Shown here: positions 12,081-24,134 of the stretch, piece by piece | How positions within the stretch are numbered: position 1 is the stretch's first letter | Layout of the letters: each line of letters starts with the position of its first letter | Assembly: GCF_963924675.1 (NCBI RefSeq) | Contig: NC_089236.1 | Coordinates: 28,729,319 to 28,793,318 of the forward strand | Length of the DNA: 64,000 nt | Source of the DNA: Phocoena phocoena | Lineage: Eukaryota; Chordata; Mammalia; Artiodactyla; Phocoenidae | Reading direction: 5' to 3' | Made by a program: the position numbers and the translations under genes | Notes under the pieces: model-generated | The model's database searches: none | Told to the model about the DNA's origin: nothing | The model's input: the letters and a program-made list of their open reading frames with translations, nothing else

Positions 12081-12423
12081 AAATAAATGTGTTTAGTTTT
12101 GGCTGCATTGGGTCTTCTTTGCTGTGCGCAGGCTTTCTCTAGTTTTGGCAAATGGGGGTTACTCTTTGTTGTGGTGTGTGGGCTTCTCATTGTGGTGGCT
12201 TCTCTTGTTGCAGAGCATGGGCTCTAGGCTCACAAGTTTCAGTAGTTGTGGCATGTGGGCTCAGTAGTTGTGTCTCGCGAGCTCTAGAGCACTGGTTCAG
12301 TAGTTGTGGCACACAGGCTTAGTTGCTCCGTGGCATGTGCGATCTTCCCGGACCAAGGATCAAACCCATGTCCCCTGCATTGACGGGCAAATTCTTAACC
12401 ACTGTGCCACCAGGCATGTCCCC
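12081..12423 (-). mobile_element. CHR SINE, long ancestral form
   Basis: At 343 bp this is the longest SINE copy in the window. It keeps the central block of GTAGTTGTGGC-type repeats (about 12235-12320) and the distal 3' block (12095-12200) that the ~215-bp copies lack. A perfect 16-bp duplication (TATTAATACATTTTAA) lies at 12065-12080 and 12424-12439. It lies only 30 bp from the preceding SINE, in opposite orientation. Confidence 0.92.
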
Positions 12424-12659
12424 TATTAATACATTTTAATTTTATTCGAGTTTACTAACTATAAGATTGAAGATTTCATATATGGATAAGCTAGAACCAT
12501 TGCTCCCTTCCAAAATTTAGAATTTTTATACATTTAGAATGTTTTGATTACATTTATATTACTTTTACTAGGAAAAAAACAAGAAATATAAAAAAAATAT
12601 TAAAGATAGTAAAATACTTGTCTGTTATGAAAAATATATATTATTTTCTCATCCAAAAA

Positions 12660-13060
12660 TGTATTGAAACATAATAAAATTTTGAATAGAGTCTCTGCGA
12701 AAGTGGCAGTCTAGAAACCATAAAACCTCTCCCAAGACAAGTGACTAAAAAAGTACAATAAACATCTGTTTCAATGCACAAACGTGAATAAATAAATACA
12801 TTTCCAGGAAATGTTAACAAAGAAATTAACAAAGAAAGAAGTGAAAATGAGAGCAGGAACATATGTACAATCACATCTAATATGATTTACATAAAACAAA
12901 ATAGATGAAGGAGGCAATGTGCAAAAGGTAATGACTACAAATTTCTCAGAATTGATGAAAACAAGAATCCTTAGATACTGAAATAAACGCACCTAAGCAG
13001 CATAAATAAAGTGTAACTCACAAACACATAATACACATGTTAAAAAAAAAAAACCTAAGG
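12660..13060 (+). mobile_element. Old L1/HAL1-like ORF1-region fragment
   Basis: The stretch 12920-13050 resembles the old L1 ORF1 coding region in sense orientation and ends in an A run at 13042-13053. It is too decayed for any reading frame. The left boundary is uncertain. Confidence 0.4.
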
Positions 13061-13064
13061 AGTC

Positions 13065-13669
13065 ATAAATTAAACTATACATATATATATTAAGCTGATC
13101 AAATTTTCAACAAAAAAAATAGATTTGCAGATGATTTCATATTAGCAAAAATATACATCACAAAATAATTGGATATCATTAAATATTGAGAAAATATTAT
13201 TCATCCATATGAATGAAATATCATTACATTTATAATGAAATCCAGATCAAGTTACTTCCTCCTCATTTTTTATTGAGACGAAATTATTCTAACATCAATG
13301 ATCATGTCTACAAAGTGTATATCTGTGCTATACTATATATGTATTTACCCATAAAATGTTTGCTTCTTCATGCATATATCCTTTGGCATTTTTCATTATT
13401 TATTGTTAAAATCTATCCCATCCACATATATGGGATGTAATATTTATATGTTATATGTAATGTTTATATTTATATGTTAATAGAGCAACTTGTTCTATAT
13501 ACATTACTATTGATAAAGTTTTATAAATTTATGAATAGGATTCTCACAAGTGTTTAGTAGATTTATTCCCCATACTTAACAGTTTGTTCCCTTCTGAAAT
13601 GGCTTCCTTAAATTATATTTTCCAAACTGTTGTTGCTAATGTATAAGAATGCTATTGATACACATATCT

Positions 13670-13701
<32 letters not shown>

Positions 13702-13860
13702 CATATATGAAACTAGCCCAAATTTGTTATTATAATCAATTCTCTGTAAATATATTCTTTCTTGATAAATTATATCATGTGAAAACAATAGTTTGTTTCT
13801 TCCCTTTTATATCCTCATATAATGTATTATTTTCTTTTCTAATTTGCCTCACTAGAATTT
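13065..13860. other. AT-rich spacer with CA microsatellite
   Basis: No gene recognised. Contains a (CA)n run at about 13669-13698 and much low-complexity AT. Confidence 0.55.
13669..13698 (+). repeat. (CA)n microsatellite, about 15 units
   Basis: Uninterrupted CA dinucleotides read directly; likely length-polymorphic. Confidence 0.95.
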
Positions 13861-14370
13861 TCCCAATTAAATTAAAATGAAAAGCATTCGTCATTTCCCT
13901 TATTTTAAATATAATAATTCTATATTTCTTAAATATTATTTTCAGTAAGTTTTTGGTGGACAAACTTTATCAGATTAAAGCAGACCTCCTCTATTACTGG
14001 GCTGCAAAGATATATTATGAATAGACAAATTTTATAAAATTCACTTTTAGCATTAATTGAAATAATTTAAAGCTATTCCTATTTTAACTGTGAATGTTAG
14101 AAATTACTTTGATAAATATTTTTATTGATAAACCTTATGCTTCTGGGATAAACATAATTTGTTTATTGTATACCATTGTAGACTTTGTTGCTTAAAATTT
14201 TACTTTGATAGTCATCTATGGTTTTTCTTACCTGTGCTATCCTCATTTAATTTATTAAAAAGTAATTCTAGTTTCATAAGGTGATTTAGAAAGTCTCTCT
14301 CCTTTCTAAAATAATGGAAATTATCTCTTTCTGGATTTATTTTTAGAATCCTCTTTTAAAACAATCTGAG
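13860..14370 (-). mobile_element. Old L1 reverse-transcriptase fragment, antisense
   Basis: The complement of 13940-14000 and of 14100-14360 resembles the L1 ORF2 palm region. It has the same orientation as the L1 5' half at 15.5-18.56 kb and lies on its 3' side at a plausible distance, so both may derive from one element that has lost or diverged its endonuclease region. Confidence 0.5.
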
Positions 14371-15530
14371 CTCTTTGTGTGTGTGTATGTGTGTGTGTTA
14401 CTTGCACAATATGTTTTTGTTTTAGAGTGGGAAGACACATTTTTCTCTTTACATACCAAAAACTGTACATAATTAGTGTACACAACTTGATGAGTTTGGA
14501 AGTAAGTATACACCTATGAAGGTATCACCACAAATCTGTACCATAAACCTGTCCATCACCTCCAAAAGATTCTTCCTGTCATTTTTAACCTAACACTTCC
14601 GATATCACTTTCAGTACACTACATCTTCTTGAAATAATTTTTCTAATATATATATTGTTTCTATAGAAATTATTCATTGCATTTTCTTTCACATTTATCA
14701 TGGCATATAGCTGTCAATAATCTTCATATATATTTTTAAATTGCTATTTTCTCTGTAATTGCATCCTCTTTCTCAGTCCTGACTTTACTTGGATGGTGTC
14801 CCTTTTTTTTTTTTTTTTTTTGGTGAACAATATTTCCAGTTTTATTTTATACATGCTTGCTTTTGGTTAAATAAATTTATTGGATTGCTACTTTAATATT
14901 ATTTCACTAATTTATGCACTTTTGGAGATACTTTCTTTCAACTACTTCCAGGTACAGGTACTTGGTTAAACTTTTTCAAGGTTCCCCATGTGGATAATAA
15001 TTTTCTTTTTCTTTTACATTTTTTCTTTCCTAAGATATACATAGAGATAATATAATTTCCATTTATATATTTATTGGCATCTCACAAAATGATGATGTTT
15101 CCTCTTTTAGCAATGAATAAAGCTTAAAATGTGATTGGAGGTATTGTAATAGTAAAATCAACTGATCTTACTGTGTCCTTTAGATGCCAAGAAAGTATGA
15201 GACTCCCCAGAAGGGAGATAGGAAGGGGATTTTTCACACTTACGTGAAAATATATTTACTTTTCCCTTTACCTTGAATAATATTTTAGCAGTTATTTCCT
15301 TCTGCATTTTAAAGATAGAGATATATTGTCTCCTGACATATTTTCTTCTCCCTCGTTGTTTTTTAAGATTATTTTACTAGTGCATTATGTACAGAGAAAG
15401 ATATAGGTACCAAGTGTGTTTATAGTTTCAGTTTTTCTTTCCCCCCAACAAGTACCAGAACAAGTATTGTGTTCCTTGTTGATAATGTTTTGTGGATGGA
15501 GTTGTGGTTCCCTTTTACTCTTTTCAGTGC
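14371..15530. other. AT-rich stretch, largely unassigned
   Basis: Holds a GT run (14376-14398), a segment at 14420-14620 that looks like an old L1-type 3' UTR in reverse, and a T run (14803-14821). No gene recognised. Confidence 0.4.
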
Positions 15531-16039
15531 AGTTATATTTTATAATTAGCATTTTGTTAACTGTTTTGGAGTTGTTTTGTAGTTATTTTTTCTCCTTTCT
15601 TCTTCTTGTGTTATTTTTTCTTGTGCTTGTATGACTATCTTTAGCATTATCTTTGGATTCCTTTCTTTTTTTTTTTTGTATCTATTATATATTTTTGGTT
15701 TGTGGCTACCATGAGGTTCATATATAGCAATATATATGTACTCATTTTAAATTGTTGATCTCGTAATTTCAAACACATTTTAACAAGCCTGCATTTTTAC
15801 TCTCCTCCCTTCATGATTACTGTTTTTGACATAATATTTTACATCTATTTGTTTTGTGTATCCCTTAAATGCTTATTGTCAATACAGATGACTTTACCAC
15901 TTGTGTCTTTTAACCTTCCTGCTAGCTTTGTATATCGTTTATTTACTACCTTTACTGTATATTTGCTTTTACTGATGAGCTTTTTCCTTTCATAATTTTT
16001 ATGTTTCCAGTTCTGGCATTTTCTTCTTCTCTTAGAGAA

Positions 16040-16850
16040 GTCCATTTAACGTTTCTTGTAAAGCTGATTTGGTGGTGCAGAACTCTTTTAGCTCTTGCTT
16101 GTCTGTAAAACTTTTGATCTCTCTACCAACTCTGAATGAGAGACTTACCAGGTAGAATATTCTTGGTTGTACATTTTTCCCTTTTATCACTTTAAATATA
16201 TAGTGTCACTCCCTTCTGGTCTGCAGAGTTCTGCTGAAAAGTCAGCTGATAGCCTTAGGGCTGTTCCCTTGTATGTAACTTGTTGGTTTTCCTATATTGT
16301 TTTTAATATTCTCTCTTCATCTTTAATTTTTACCATTTTAATAACAATGTGTGTTTGTGTGGTCCTCCTTGGATTGATCCTGGGTGGAACTCTGTGCTTT
16401 CTGGACTGAAATGTCTGTGTTCTTTCCCAGGTTAGAGAAATTTTGGCTATTTTGTCTTCAAATATGTTCATTCCCCCTTTCTCTCCCTCTTCCCCTTCTG
16501 GGCCCCCTATAATGTGAATGCTAGTACACTTGATGTTGTCCCTGAGTTCTCTTAAACTCCCCTGATTTCTTTTTATCTTTTTTTTCTGTTCAGCTTCAGC
16601 GATTTCCACTACTCTGCCTTTCAGTTTGCTGATCCATTTCTTTGTAACTTTTTCATTTCAGTTATTGTATTCTTCATTTTTTTGGATTGTTCTTTATACT
16701 TTTTTAGCTCCTTGTTAAATATTTTAACTTCTAGCTCTGTGTATCCATTTTTCTTTCAAGTTCTTCAATAATCTTTGGATCATTACCTTGAACTCTTTCT
16801 CAAGAGATTGCCTATTTCCACTTCACTTAGCTCTTATGGGGTTTTATCTT
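16040..16850 (-). pseudogene. L1 ORF1 (RNA-binding protein) remnant
   Basis: L1 ORF1 encodes a coiled-coil trimeric RNA chaperone that packages L1 RNA. The frame at 16292-16609 keeps the junction of coiled coil and RNA-recognition domain: a Glu/Lys-rich start, then an IIGGPEGEEGEKG segment, then RINPRRTTQTHIVIKM. The C-terminal domain continues in another frame at 16045-16280 (an ALRLSADFSAE-type segment near 16240, then FTDKQELKEF near 16090). At least one frameshift separates the parts and a stop follows near 16045. The N-terminal coiled coil (16620-16850) is only loosely recognisable. Not functional. Confidence 0.82.
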
Positions 16851-17069
16851 GTTTGGAACATGTTCCTCTGTTACCTCATTTTGCCTAACTTGCTGTTATC
16901 ACTTCTATATATTTGGTAGTTTGGTTATGTTGCCCAGCCTTTGAGAAGTGGCCTTTTGTGGGAGAGTTCCTAGGTGTCCCAACAGCATACCCTTCTCTGG
17001 TCACCATTCTCTGGTCACCAGAGCTGTATGCTCTAGGGGTGCCCAGTATGTGGGTTGCACGGACTCTTC

Positions 17070-17790
17070 TGTTATGACAGGTTGACCACTGTGGTGGGTC
17101 TGGTAGGTCTGCTTGGCCCCCAGTCCATTTGGTTTCCAGGCCCTGCCTTGTGTGGAGGTCACTTGTTGGTGATGTTGGGTCATAAGGCAGCTGGATATGG
17201 AACCCTGGGGGGTCACAGAGCTAGTGCTGGCTCACTATTGGGTGGAATCATGGTCCAGAAGATCTAGGGCCTGGTGCCCAATGACTGGTGGGTGAAAATA
17301 GGTCCTAGGGCTAGTACTAGCCCACTAACTGGCAGATCCCAATGCTGGGGTCTGGCTTCAAGGCTTAGGGCCCCATACCTGATGTCTGACCAGTGGTGTG
17401 TGAGGTCAATTCCTGAAAAAGTTCACTGAGGGGCCTAGGATGTCCTGAGGCTTATACCAGTCTGCTGGTGTTTAGGGAGGTTCCTGCCATGGCAGGCTGC
17501 AGGGCTGCGGTTGTCCTGGGGTTAGTGTTCACCCTGTGGTGGGTGAGGCTGGCCCCAGGTCTAGAGGATATTGATGGTGAGCAAGGCCAGAGACCAGGGA
17601 TTCTTGGGCTGGTGCCTGCCCACTAGTGGGCAGACCTGGTTCTGAGGTCTGTGGTTGCAGGGCTCTGGGGGTCCTGGTTCTAGTGCCTGTACACTGGTAT
17701 GTGGGGCTGGGTCCTGGTCCCTCTGTTGGGTAGGACCATGTCCAGTGGTGGCTATGGGCTCAGAGGGTTTTAAGACAGCCTATCTGCTGG
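17070..17790 (-). repeat. Degenerate ~75-bp tandem monomers in the L1 5' UTR
   Basis: A recurring phrase of the type TG-CC-CACT-GTGGG-GG-CTGG-TCCTGGGG, read on the plus strand, recurs near 17223, 17311, 17380, 17451, 17526, 17612 and 17682. Spacing is 66-88 bp and each copy differs. It lies within the GC-rich 5' UTR, like the monomeric promoters known in some mammalian L1 families. Confidence 0.6.
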
Positions 17791-18538
17791 TAGGTTGGGG
17801 GGCGGGGGGGCGCTATGTCCCTATGCATCTAGTTGCTTGCTCTGAGGGGTCCCAGTACTGGTACCTACAGGATGGTGGCCTGGGGTAGAGCTGGGTCCTG
17901 AGGCTAGCAAGCTGGATGGAGCATTCCAAAATGGCACATGCCAGCACCAATGTCTGTGTGGTAGAAGAGGTTCCCCCAAATGGTTGCCATCTGTGTCTAC
18001 CTTCCCAGGGTGAACTGTAGTTGCCTCCTGCCTCTCCAGGGGATTCTCCAAGATCAGCAGTTAGATCTGACCCAGGATCCTTTCAAATTACTGCTTCTTC
18101 CCTTGGTCCTGGAGTGTGTGAGATTCTGTGTGTGCCCTTTAAGGCTGAAGTCTCCATTTCCCACAGCCCTGTGGGTCTCCCAAATGTAAGTCCTGATGCC
18201 CTTCAAAGCCAAATGTTCTGGGGGCTCATCTTCCCAGCACAGGACCTTAGGGCTGGTGAACCTGATGTGGGGCTCAGACCTCTTGCTCCTTTTGGAAAAA
18301 CTCTGCAATTGTAATTATCCTCCTGTTTGTGGATCACCCACAAACAGGGGGTAGGGGTTTTGACTATAATGCAACTCTGCCTCTCCTACCTATCTCATTG
18401 TGTTTCTTTGTTTATATCTTCTGTTGTAGAATATCTTTTCTGATAAGTTATTTTCCTTTTCATCAATAGTTGTTCTGTAAATAGTTGTAATTTTCATGTG
18501 GCTGCAAGAGAAGCTGAGCTCAGGGCCTTTCTACTTCA

Positions 18539-18546
18539 CCATCTTG
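18539..18546 (-). promoter_or_regulatory. YY1-like CAAGATGG motif at the L1 5' end
   Basis: The minus strand reads CAAGATGG within about 20 bases of the inferred element start. Human L1 has a functional YY1 site with this core at the same place, where it sets the transcription start. Presence here is direct; function is inferred from the family. Confidence 0.5.
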
Positions 18547-18829
18547 GGAATGCCTCCTGAAGTATCTTCCTCGACAGAAAATTTTCTCCTGGTTAAGAAT
18601 TGGGATTCAGAAAATTTCTTAAAAGTTTGCCATTAGAGGAATGAAGAAAACATGTTATTTCTGCAGACCATTTTGAGAGAAAAGAAATTAAATTATTAAC
18701 TTAATTAATAGAGATTATGGCATAAAATGAAACCTTTTAACTTTTATATAAGCTTCCATTATTTTGATCAGATAATTTGCAGAGAGATGTGAAAATAACA
18801 CAATTCAAAATTGTCAGTCCTTTAATTCA

Positions 18830-19010
18830 TCCCAAAATTTTATATTTGTAGACCTACATGTTCTGGTAAACAAAATAAATATACTAAATTTAAAATATTC
18901 TAGTTATATTAAGTCTGTTCTCAGACCACAATGGTAATAAATTAAAAATCAATTATAGAAATGTCTCTGAAAAACCCTGAAATATTTGGAAACAAAATAA
19001 CACAGTGCAT
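18830..19010 (+). mobile_element. Old L1 ORF2 scrap (endonuclease end), sense
   Basis: The region around 18915-19000 reads like the L1 ORF2 segment at the end of the endonuclease domain (S-D-H-N type motif near 18920). It is a short, heavily decayed fragment. Confidence 0.5.
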
Positions 19011-19268
19011 GGTTTGGAAAGTTGTCTATCTGGAGGTCAGTAAACTGCCTATGCCTTGAAATTTGAGGCCACTGACTTATCTGGCTCTCATCCTTCATGA
19101 GCTCTCCTAGTCTGAGCTTCAGTGTCCAGCATAATGCATTCTTGTACTGTTCCTTGAAGAGAGTAGCAATTGTTGACTGTCTTTTTTTCCTCAATTAACT
19201 AGACTTAGAGAAAGAAAACTCTTTCATTATATTATGTTTTTCCTGAAATGACATTCTAAAGAGTTTCT

Positions 19269-19390
19269 TTTTTTTTAATTGAATTTTATTTTTTTTATAC
19301 AGCAGGTTCTTATTACTTATCTATTTTATACATATTAGTGTATATATGTCAATCCCAATCTCCCAATTCATCCCACCACCACCACCCCCC
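19269..19390 (-). mobile_element. Severely 5'-truncated L1, 3' tip only
   Basis: Only 122 bp: a T-rich start (the tail in reverse) and the extreme L1 3' UTR with a CCACCACCACC-type sequence. It shares this tip with the L1 at 30741-31510. An exact 11-bp duplication (AAAGAGTTTCT) lies at 19258-19268 and 19391-19401, so this is a complete insertion event. Confidence 0.85.
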
Positions 19391-19401
19391 AAAGAGTTTC
19401 T

Positions 19402-20442
19402 GTGGTAACTTAGTTAGATCTATTCTGTTTTTCCCTTCTACATTTAATATTACCCATCTCTACTATTTTTGGCTTAGTATCATAACACTAATATCAATCA
19501 AGTGATATATGCTTCTTTACGGTGCTTAATTAAAACTCTGAAGTTTTAATCCCCTTTCCTCAATATACAATTGTACACATATTTAAGTACTGTTATTCTG
19601 ATGCACATGAAATTGTAAACTATTGATGACTTTTAGATGATGGCTTCAGAGGCTTCATAACAGTATACTTTACCTATCTGCACCTGACTCCTTTCATATA
19701 TACATTTTTACATCTCTTTGTGGTAATCCATGTACTATTTTAAGTCTTCAATTCTGAATCAGTCTCTGGCACTTCCTGAAGCTGTCCCCAGCAATTATCT
19801 TGGGTATAAGCTCTACTATGCTTAAATGCTGTAACATATGAGACCTCATCTTTTCTGAATCAGTCTTACCCAAGACAAGATTGTGACCTCTGATATATGC
19901 AGACATATCTTTTTGATGTTGGTTTGCATAATAACTCAAACTATTCTATTGCCTGCAACATAAGGGAGAAAATCCTAGGGCATATACAATCTCAAACGTT
20001 TTTAGAATATTGATAATATTTTCTGTCTGAAATTTAAAAGTTGAAAATGCAATCTCAATCCCAAAATGATTTCCAATATTCACCTGTGAATATGCGGTAA
20101 TGTTACAAAAATGAGTCACATATTATTTTTATTATTTCTTTAAAAGTAGGCATAGTGAAGATTCACACATGACTGTCTCAATTATTTAGATAATCAGTGA
20201 AGATTCACACACGACTGCCTTAATTACTTAGATAATAATTGGTTCAAGATACAGACTGTGCTGCATGTGGACTCATAAGAACTTCAAAGCTATCCAACAA
20301 AAGTACTTCAGAATGGTATTTCTGATTACTCTTATCTTTGATGAGAAACATGTCTAGACTCTCTTATTATACTTTTCTCTGAAGCCTGGTGCTTTTTCAT
20401 GAACACTGCACATTCTAGGGGAGACAGGGAGAAGATTTGGAG
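19402..20442. other. Spacer with a 42-bp tandem duplication
   Basis: No gene recognised; the only structure is the duplication at 20154-20237. Confidence 0.5.
20154..20237 (+). repeat. 42-bp direct tandem duplication
   Basis: Two adjacent 42-bp units starting AGTGAAGATTCACACA at 20154 and 20196. They differ only at a few positions, which look like C/T or G/A transitions. Confidence 0.9.
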
Positions 20443-20457
20443 CAAAGTTTATCTTTT

Positions 20458-20674
20458 TATCTTTTTTTTTTTTTTTTTTTTTGCGGTACACGGACCTCTC
20501 ACTGTTGTGGTCTCTCCCGTTGCAGAGCGCAGGCTCTGGACGCACAGGCTCAGCGGCCATGGCTCACGGGCCCAGCCGCTCCACAGCATGTGGGATCTTC
20601 CTGGACCGGGGCACGAACCCATGTCCCCTGCATCGGCAGGCGTACTCTCAACCACTGCGCCACCAGGGAAGCCC
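20458..20674 (-). mobile_element. CHR SINE, minus strand
   Basis: Full short form with a T run at its left (3') end. Duplications at 20443-20457 (CAAAGTTTATCTTTT) and 20675-20689 have one mismatch. Conserved A and B boxes are seen in reverse. Confidence 0.94.
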
Positions 20675-20689
20675 CAAAATTTATCTTTT

Positions 20690-23600
20690 ATTCCAGTATA
20701 GGGACGAGATGAATATAGAACAGTTTATATGTCATCTTTCCAATGTCCCTTTCTCTATGAATTTTGACATATGACTTTGTAGTTTTTCTTAAAATGAAGG
20801 AGATATTTGTCCCACATTTGAATCTGGGATTAATCTTTTCATTTGCTTTGACCAGTAAGATAATGAAGAGATGGAAGTGATGATATGCCAGTTTCATCCC
20901 TACACCTCAAGAATTATTGCATGCTTTTTATTCCTCTCTTGCATTTTTGCCATCCTGAAGAATATGTCCAAACGTGCTCACTGATCCAGGAGAAGCATGA
21001 AACATACCTGGAAAACAGCCAATTAAGTCTGGATCAGCTAATCACTGCTTATATATGAGAAGCAAATATTCATTTCTGTATGCCACTGAGATTCTATTGC
21101 TGTTTTTAATTGACAATTTTGTGACAATACTTAATTGGATTAATTGAGCTAACTACTCAAAACTAGCCAAGGAACGTAGCCCCTCTTAATCAAGTTTTCT
21201 TACACAACACTCACAAAAAACATTTACGTGCATATATTATATTTTGCTAAAGGTTTTTGGGGAATATACTGGATGTATACATGATTTCCAACATCAAAAC
21301 CTTTAAAACTGAAACTATTATGTAGTCCTTTACTCATCTTGCAAATGAGTTCTCATTATCCATTTTCCTAGGTTTTCACCTCCTGACATGGCTCCACCAT
21401 TGAATAAGAGATTAATTTGCCTCTAAGTTCTCCAACGCTCAGTGGCTCCAGCTTCTCTGTTTATTTCATCATATAGATGAATTAAATCTCCCTCTTACTC
21501 CTCAGCTCTGGGTTTATGTTTTCATGTAGAAAGTATTTTTAATGGGGTTTGCTGAACAGACTCATTTAATCAGTGTCTCATCACTTCATATGTAAAAGAC
21601 ATGGCAAAGTTTAGAAATATAAAATTTTCTCTCTCCCTTTCCCGGTTCTTATAGAGAAAAGTGAGCAAAAAAAAAATTTATTTTCCCACTGATATAAAAC
21701 TATGTACTATCTTTAGATGACAGAAGTATCTGTAATCATTTTTATCACAACAATATCACAGTAAGTTTTCATTCTATGACATTTATTTGTATAATACCGA
21801 TGGTTACATGAATACTGTAATACACACACACCCTCACAGAAGTAATCTGTATTTGCCAATTTATTATTGAAAAGTTATTTGAGATATTATGAAAATTACG
21901 CATATCAAAATTATGGTAAAGGAAAGTCTTCTGATAAAATTATGTTTTATTATAAATTCATAAATACATTCCCATTAACTTAGAAATGCTAAAGTGATAT
22001 CTAAAGATAGAAAAATATTAGAAGTAGAATATATGCATCTGGGGCTTAGAAAACTACTATGCTTAGAGTATTAGTGTGGTCATGATTAGTATATGGTATA
22101 ATTTAAAGAAGGTAGATTGATGTGCTATCTTGGTCAAATTCTATTTTTAAAAAAATTAGTAGCAACATGAAGACTAATTTGGAAGGGATACAGGAAGACT
22201 CATTGGATGTCTACTATATTTATCTAAAAAACAGGATGGCTGTTGCAATGAATATAGATGAGTTAAATTTCATCCTTACTCCTCATATCTGGGTTTAATT
22301 GAAAAATATATAGACTACATTAGGAAGAAATTTAGAAAGCAAAATTCATGGAAATTGGATATGGATTGGATGTTACTTGTGAGGAGGAAAGACTAGAAAA
22401 AGATTTCTCATGGTTCACACTTAAGTGTGAACTAATGGATAGATTATGATAATTTCTATGTTTCCCATAGATTCAAAATACAGTCAATGCTCTTTCATTG
22501 AATAGGAACCTGGTGGTTATCATAGTAGGTCACCTATTCCTGAGAGGGAAAATATGGTGGTCCCACTCAAGATGGGTAATATGCTTGACAACAAATGGGA
22601 CTTCCTGGAGGTACTAAATCTCATGCCCTGAAGCACTACCCAATATAAGATGAGAAGGTCAATGGCCTGCTAACTCATAAATTTCATCTGTCAGGTGATG
22701 ACTCATATCAGTTACCAGAATTTTTTTTTATTAAACTAGAGAATTTCTTAAGAATTTTTAAAGAATTTTTTAAGAATTTCTTAAGAATTTTTTTTTTAAT
22801 TAAACTAGAGCTAAGAGAAAAAAATATATATATATATCCATCTCTGCTGAACTGTTAGATTTACAGCTCAAGGGCTGTCAGTAGTCAAAGGACAAAATAT
22901 GACTGATATTGAAACCAACAGTCAGAAATAGACAGGAAAAGAGGGGAGAGCTGTTTCTGGTGTTATTCTTGTGTATGGATTGGGTTAAATCTACAACTTT
23001 AGTGCCATACATGACCGTGGGATCAATGAATTCCCATTTTTGGCCAAGCTAATTTCAGCTGGGCTTCTGAGCTCAAAGCCAACAGTCATGTTGAATGCTA
23101 TATGTACAAATAATTTGCAATTTTTAAAAGAAGGATAACATTCTGCTTATGAAATTAAAATATATTTCAAATGCTTTGCCAAGTCAATATATGCTGATAT
23201 CTCAAGTATTTAAAACTGTTTTAATGTTCTTCTATGGTTATCATTACCCTATATTTCACTGCTCCATATGTCTACAACACGAGGGTAGAATTTTAAATGC
23301 CACTAGTCATGCCTGGTATTTATATAGCTGTATTTTAGAAAATTTCATTAAAATTGCAATAAAATATAGAATTCATAACTACTCTATAGAGCAAAATTCC
23401 AAGCAATATAATCACATCTCACTATAAGCCAGAGAATAAAGACAAGATTTGTCGTGAACAATAAGTTTAGAATCAAGCTATTGAATCAATAGAAAAAAAT
23501 TCAAAGTATTTTATTTGTGTGACCTAAAAGAACTTTTGGAATTATAAGGTAATATACAAAATATGATTAATCCATTATAATCTCAGTCTAAACGTATACT

Positions 23601-23887
23601 TTTTTGAATGGCGCTTAAGTGCTGGCTACAGCGAAGCAGTTAATCAAGGGTCAAAGGGAGAAAGTCTGAAATACATAAAGAATGTTTTTACATTTTAAAG
23701 ACTACATTTTTCAAATAATTATTTAAACATCAAAATGTTTAGTTTTGTGACTACTAATGCCAGTAGTATTCTTTCAGTAATATTTCCAACACTTTCATGA
23801 AGGAATTTAATTAAACACACACAGAGACACACACAATACCATGAATTGATCATAAAAAAAGAAGAAGTTGTGTGGAGCTTTGTGAAT
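20690..23887. other. Long spacer, no recognised gene
   Basis: Contains an imperfect 69-bp-spaced direct repeat (22730-22810), a short TA run (22825-22838) and a short CA-rich run (23815-23835). No frame has a recognisable motif, including 23149-23427. Confidence 0.5.
22725..22810 (+). repeat. Low-complexity direct repeat
   Basis: ATTAAACTAGAG occurs at 22730-22741 and 22799-22810. Between them AATTTCTTAAGAATTTTT recurs at 22742 and 22775. Probably slippage in an A/T-rich stretch. Confidence 0.75.
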
Positions 23888-23901
23888 ATTTAAAAAGTCT
23901 T

Positions 23902-24120
23902 GAGCTTCTCTGGTGGGGCAGTGGTTGAGAGTCCGCCTGCCGATGCAGGGGACACGGGTTCGTGCCCCGGTCCAGGAGGTTCCCACATGCCGCGAAGCAG
24001 CTGGGACCTTGAGCTATGGTCACTGGGCCTGCGCGTCCGGAGCCTGTGCTCTGCGGCGGGAGAGGCCACGACAGTGAGAGGCCCGTGTACCGCAAAAATA
24101 AATAAATAAATAAAAAATAA
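23902..24120 (+). mobile_element. CHR SINE, short form with AAAT-type tail
   Basis: The tRNA-like head is slightly changed (GAGCTTCTCTGG). Many CpG dinucleotides are kept and the tail is AAATAAATAAAT. Exact 14-bp duplications (ATTTAAAAAGTCTT) lie at 23888-23901 and 24121-24134. Confidence 0.94.
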
Positions 24121-24134
24121 ATTTAAAAAGTCTT

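Larger units (their letters stand above)
15535..18562 (-). mobile_element. Old L1 (L1M-type) 5' half: 5' UTR, ORF1 and inter-ORF spacer
   Basis: Read on the minus strand, the element begins near 18562 with a CAAGATGG motif, typical of L1 starts. A GC-rich 5' UTR of about 1.65 kb follows, then ORF1 (about 16850-16040) and an A-rich non-coding spacer characteristic of old L1 (16040-15535). Retention of a 5' UTR is unusual because most L1 copies are 5'-truncated. The surrounding DNA is AT-rich, so this block stands out in base composition. Confidence 0.75.

Noticed and set aside
16292..16609. 105-codon minus-strand frame as a novel gene
   Set aside because: The peptide matches L1 ORF1 and lies in an L1 5' half.
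16900..18300. CpG island of a host gene
   Set aside because: The GC-rich block is explained by the L1 5' UTR, and CpG is sparse in it.
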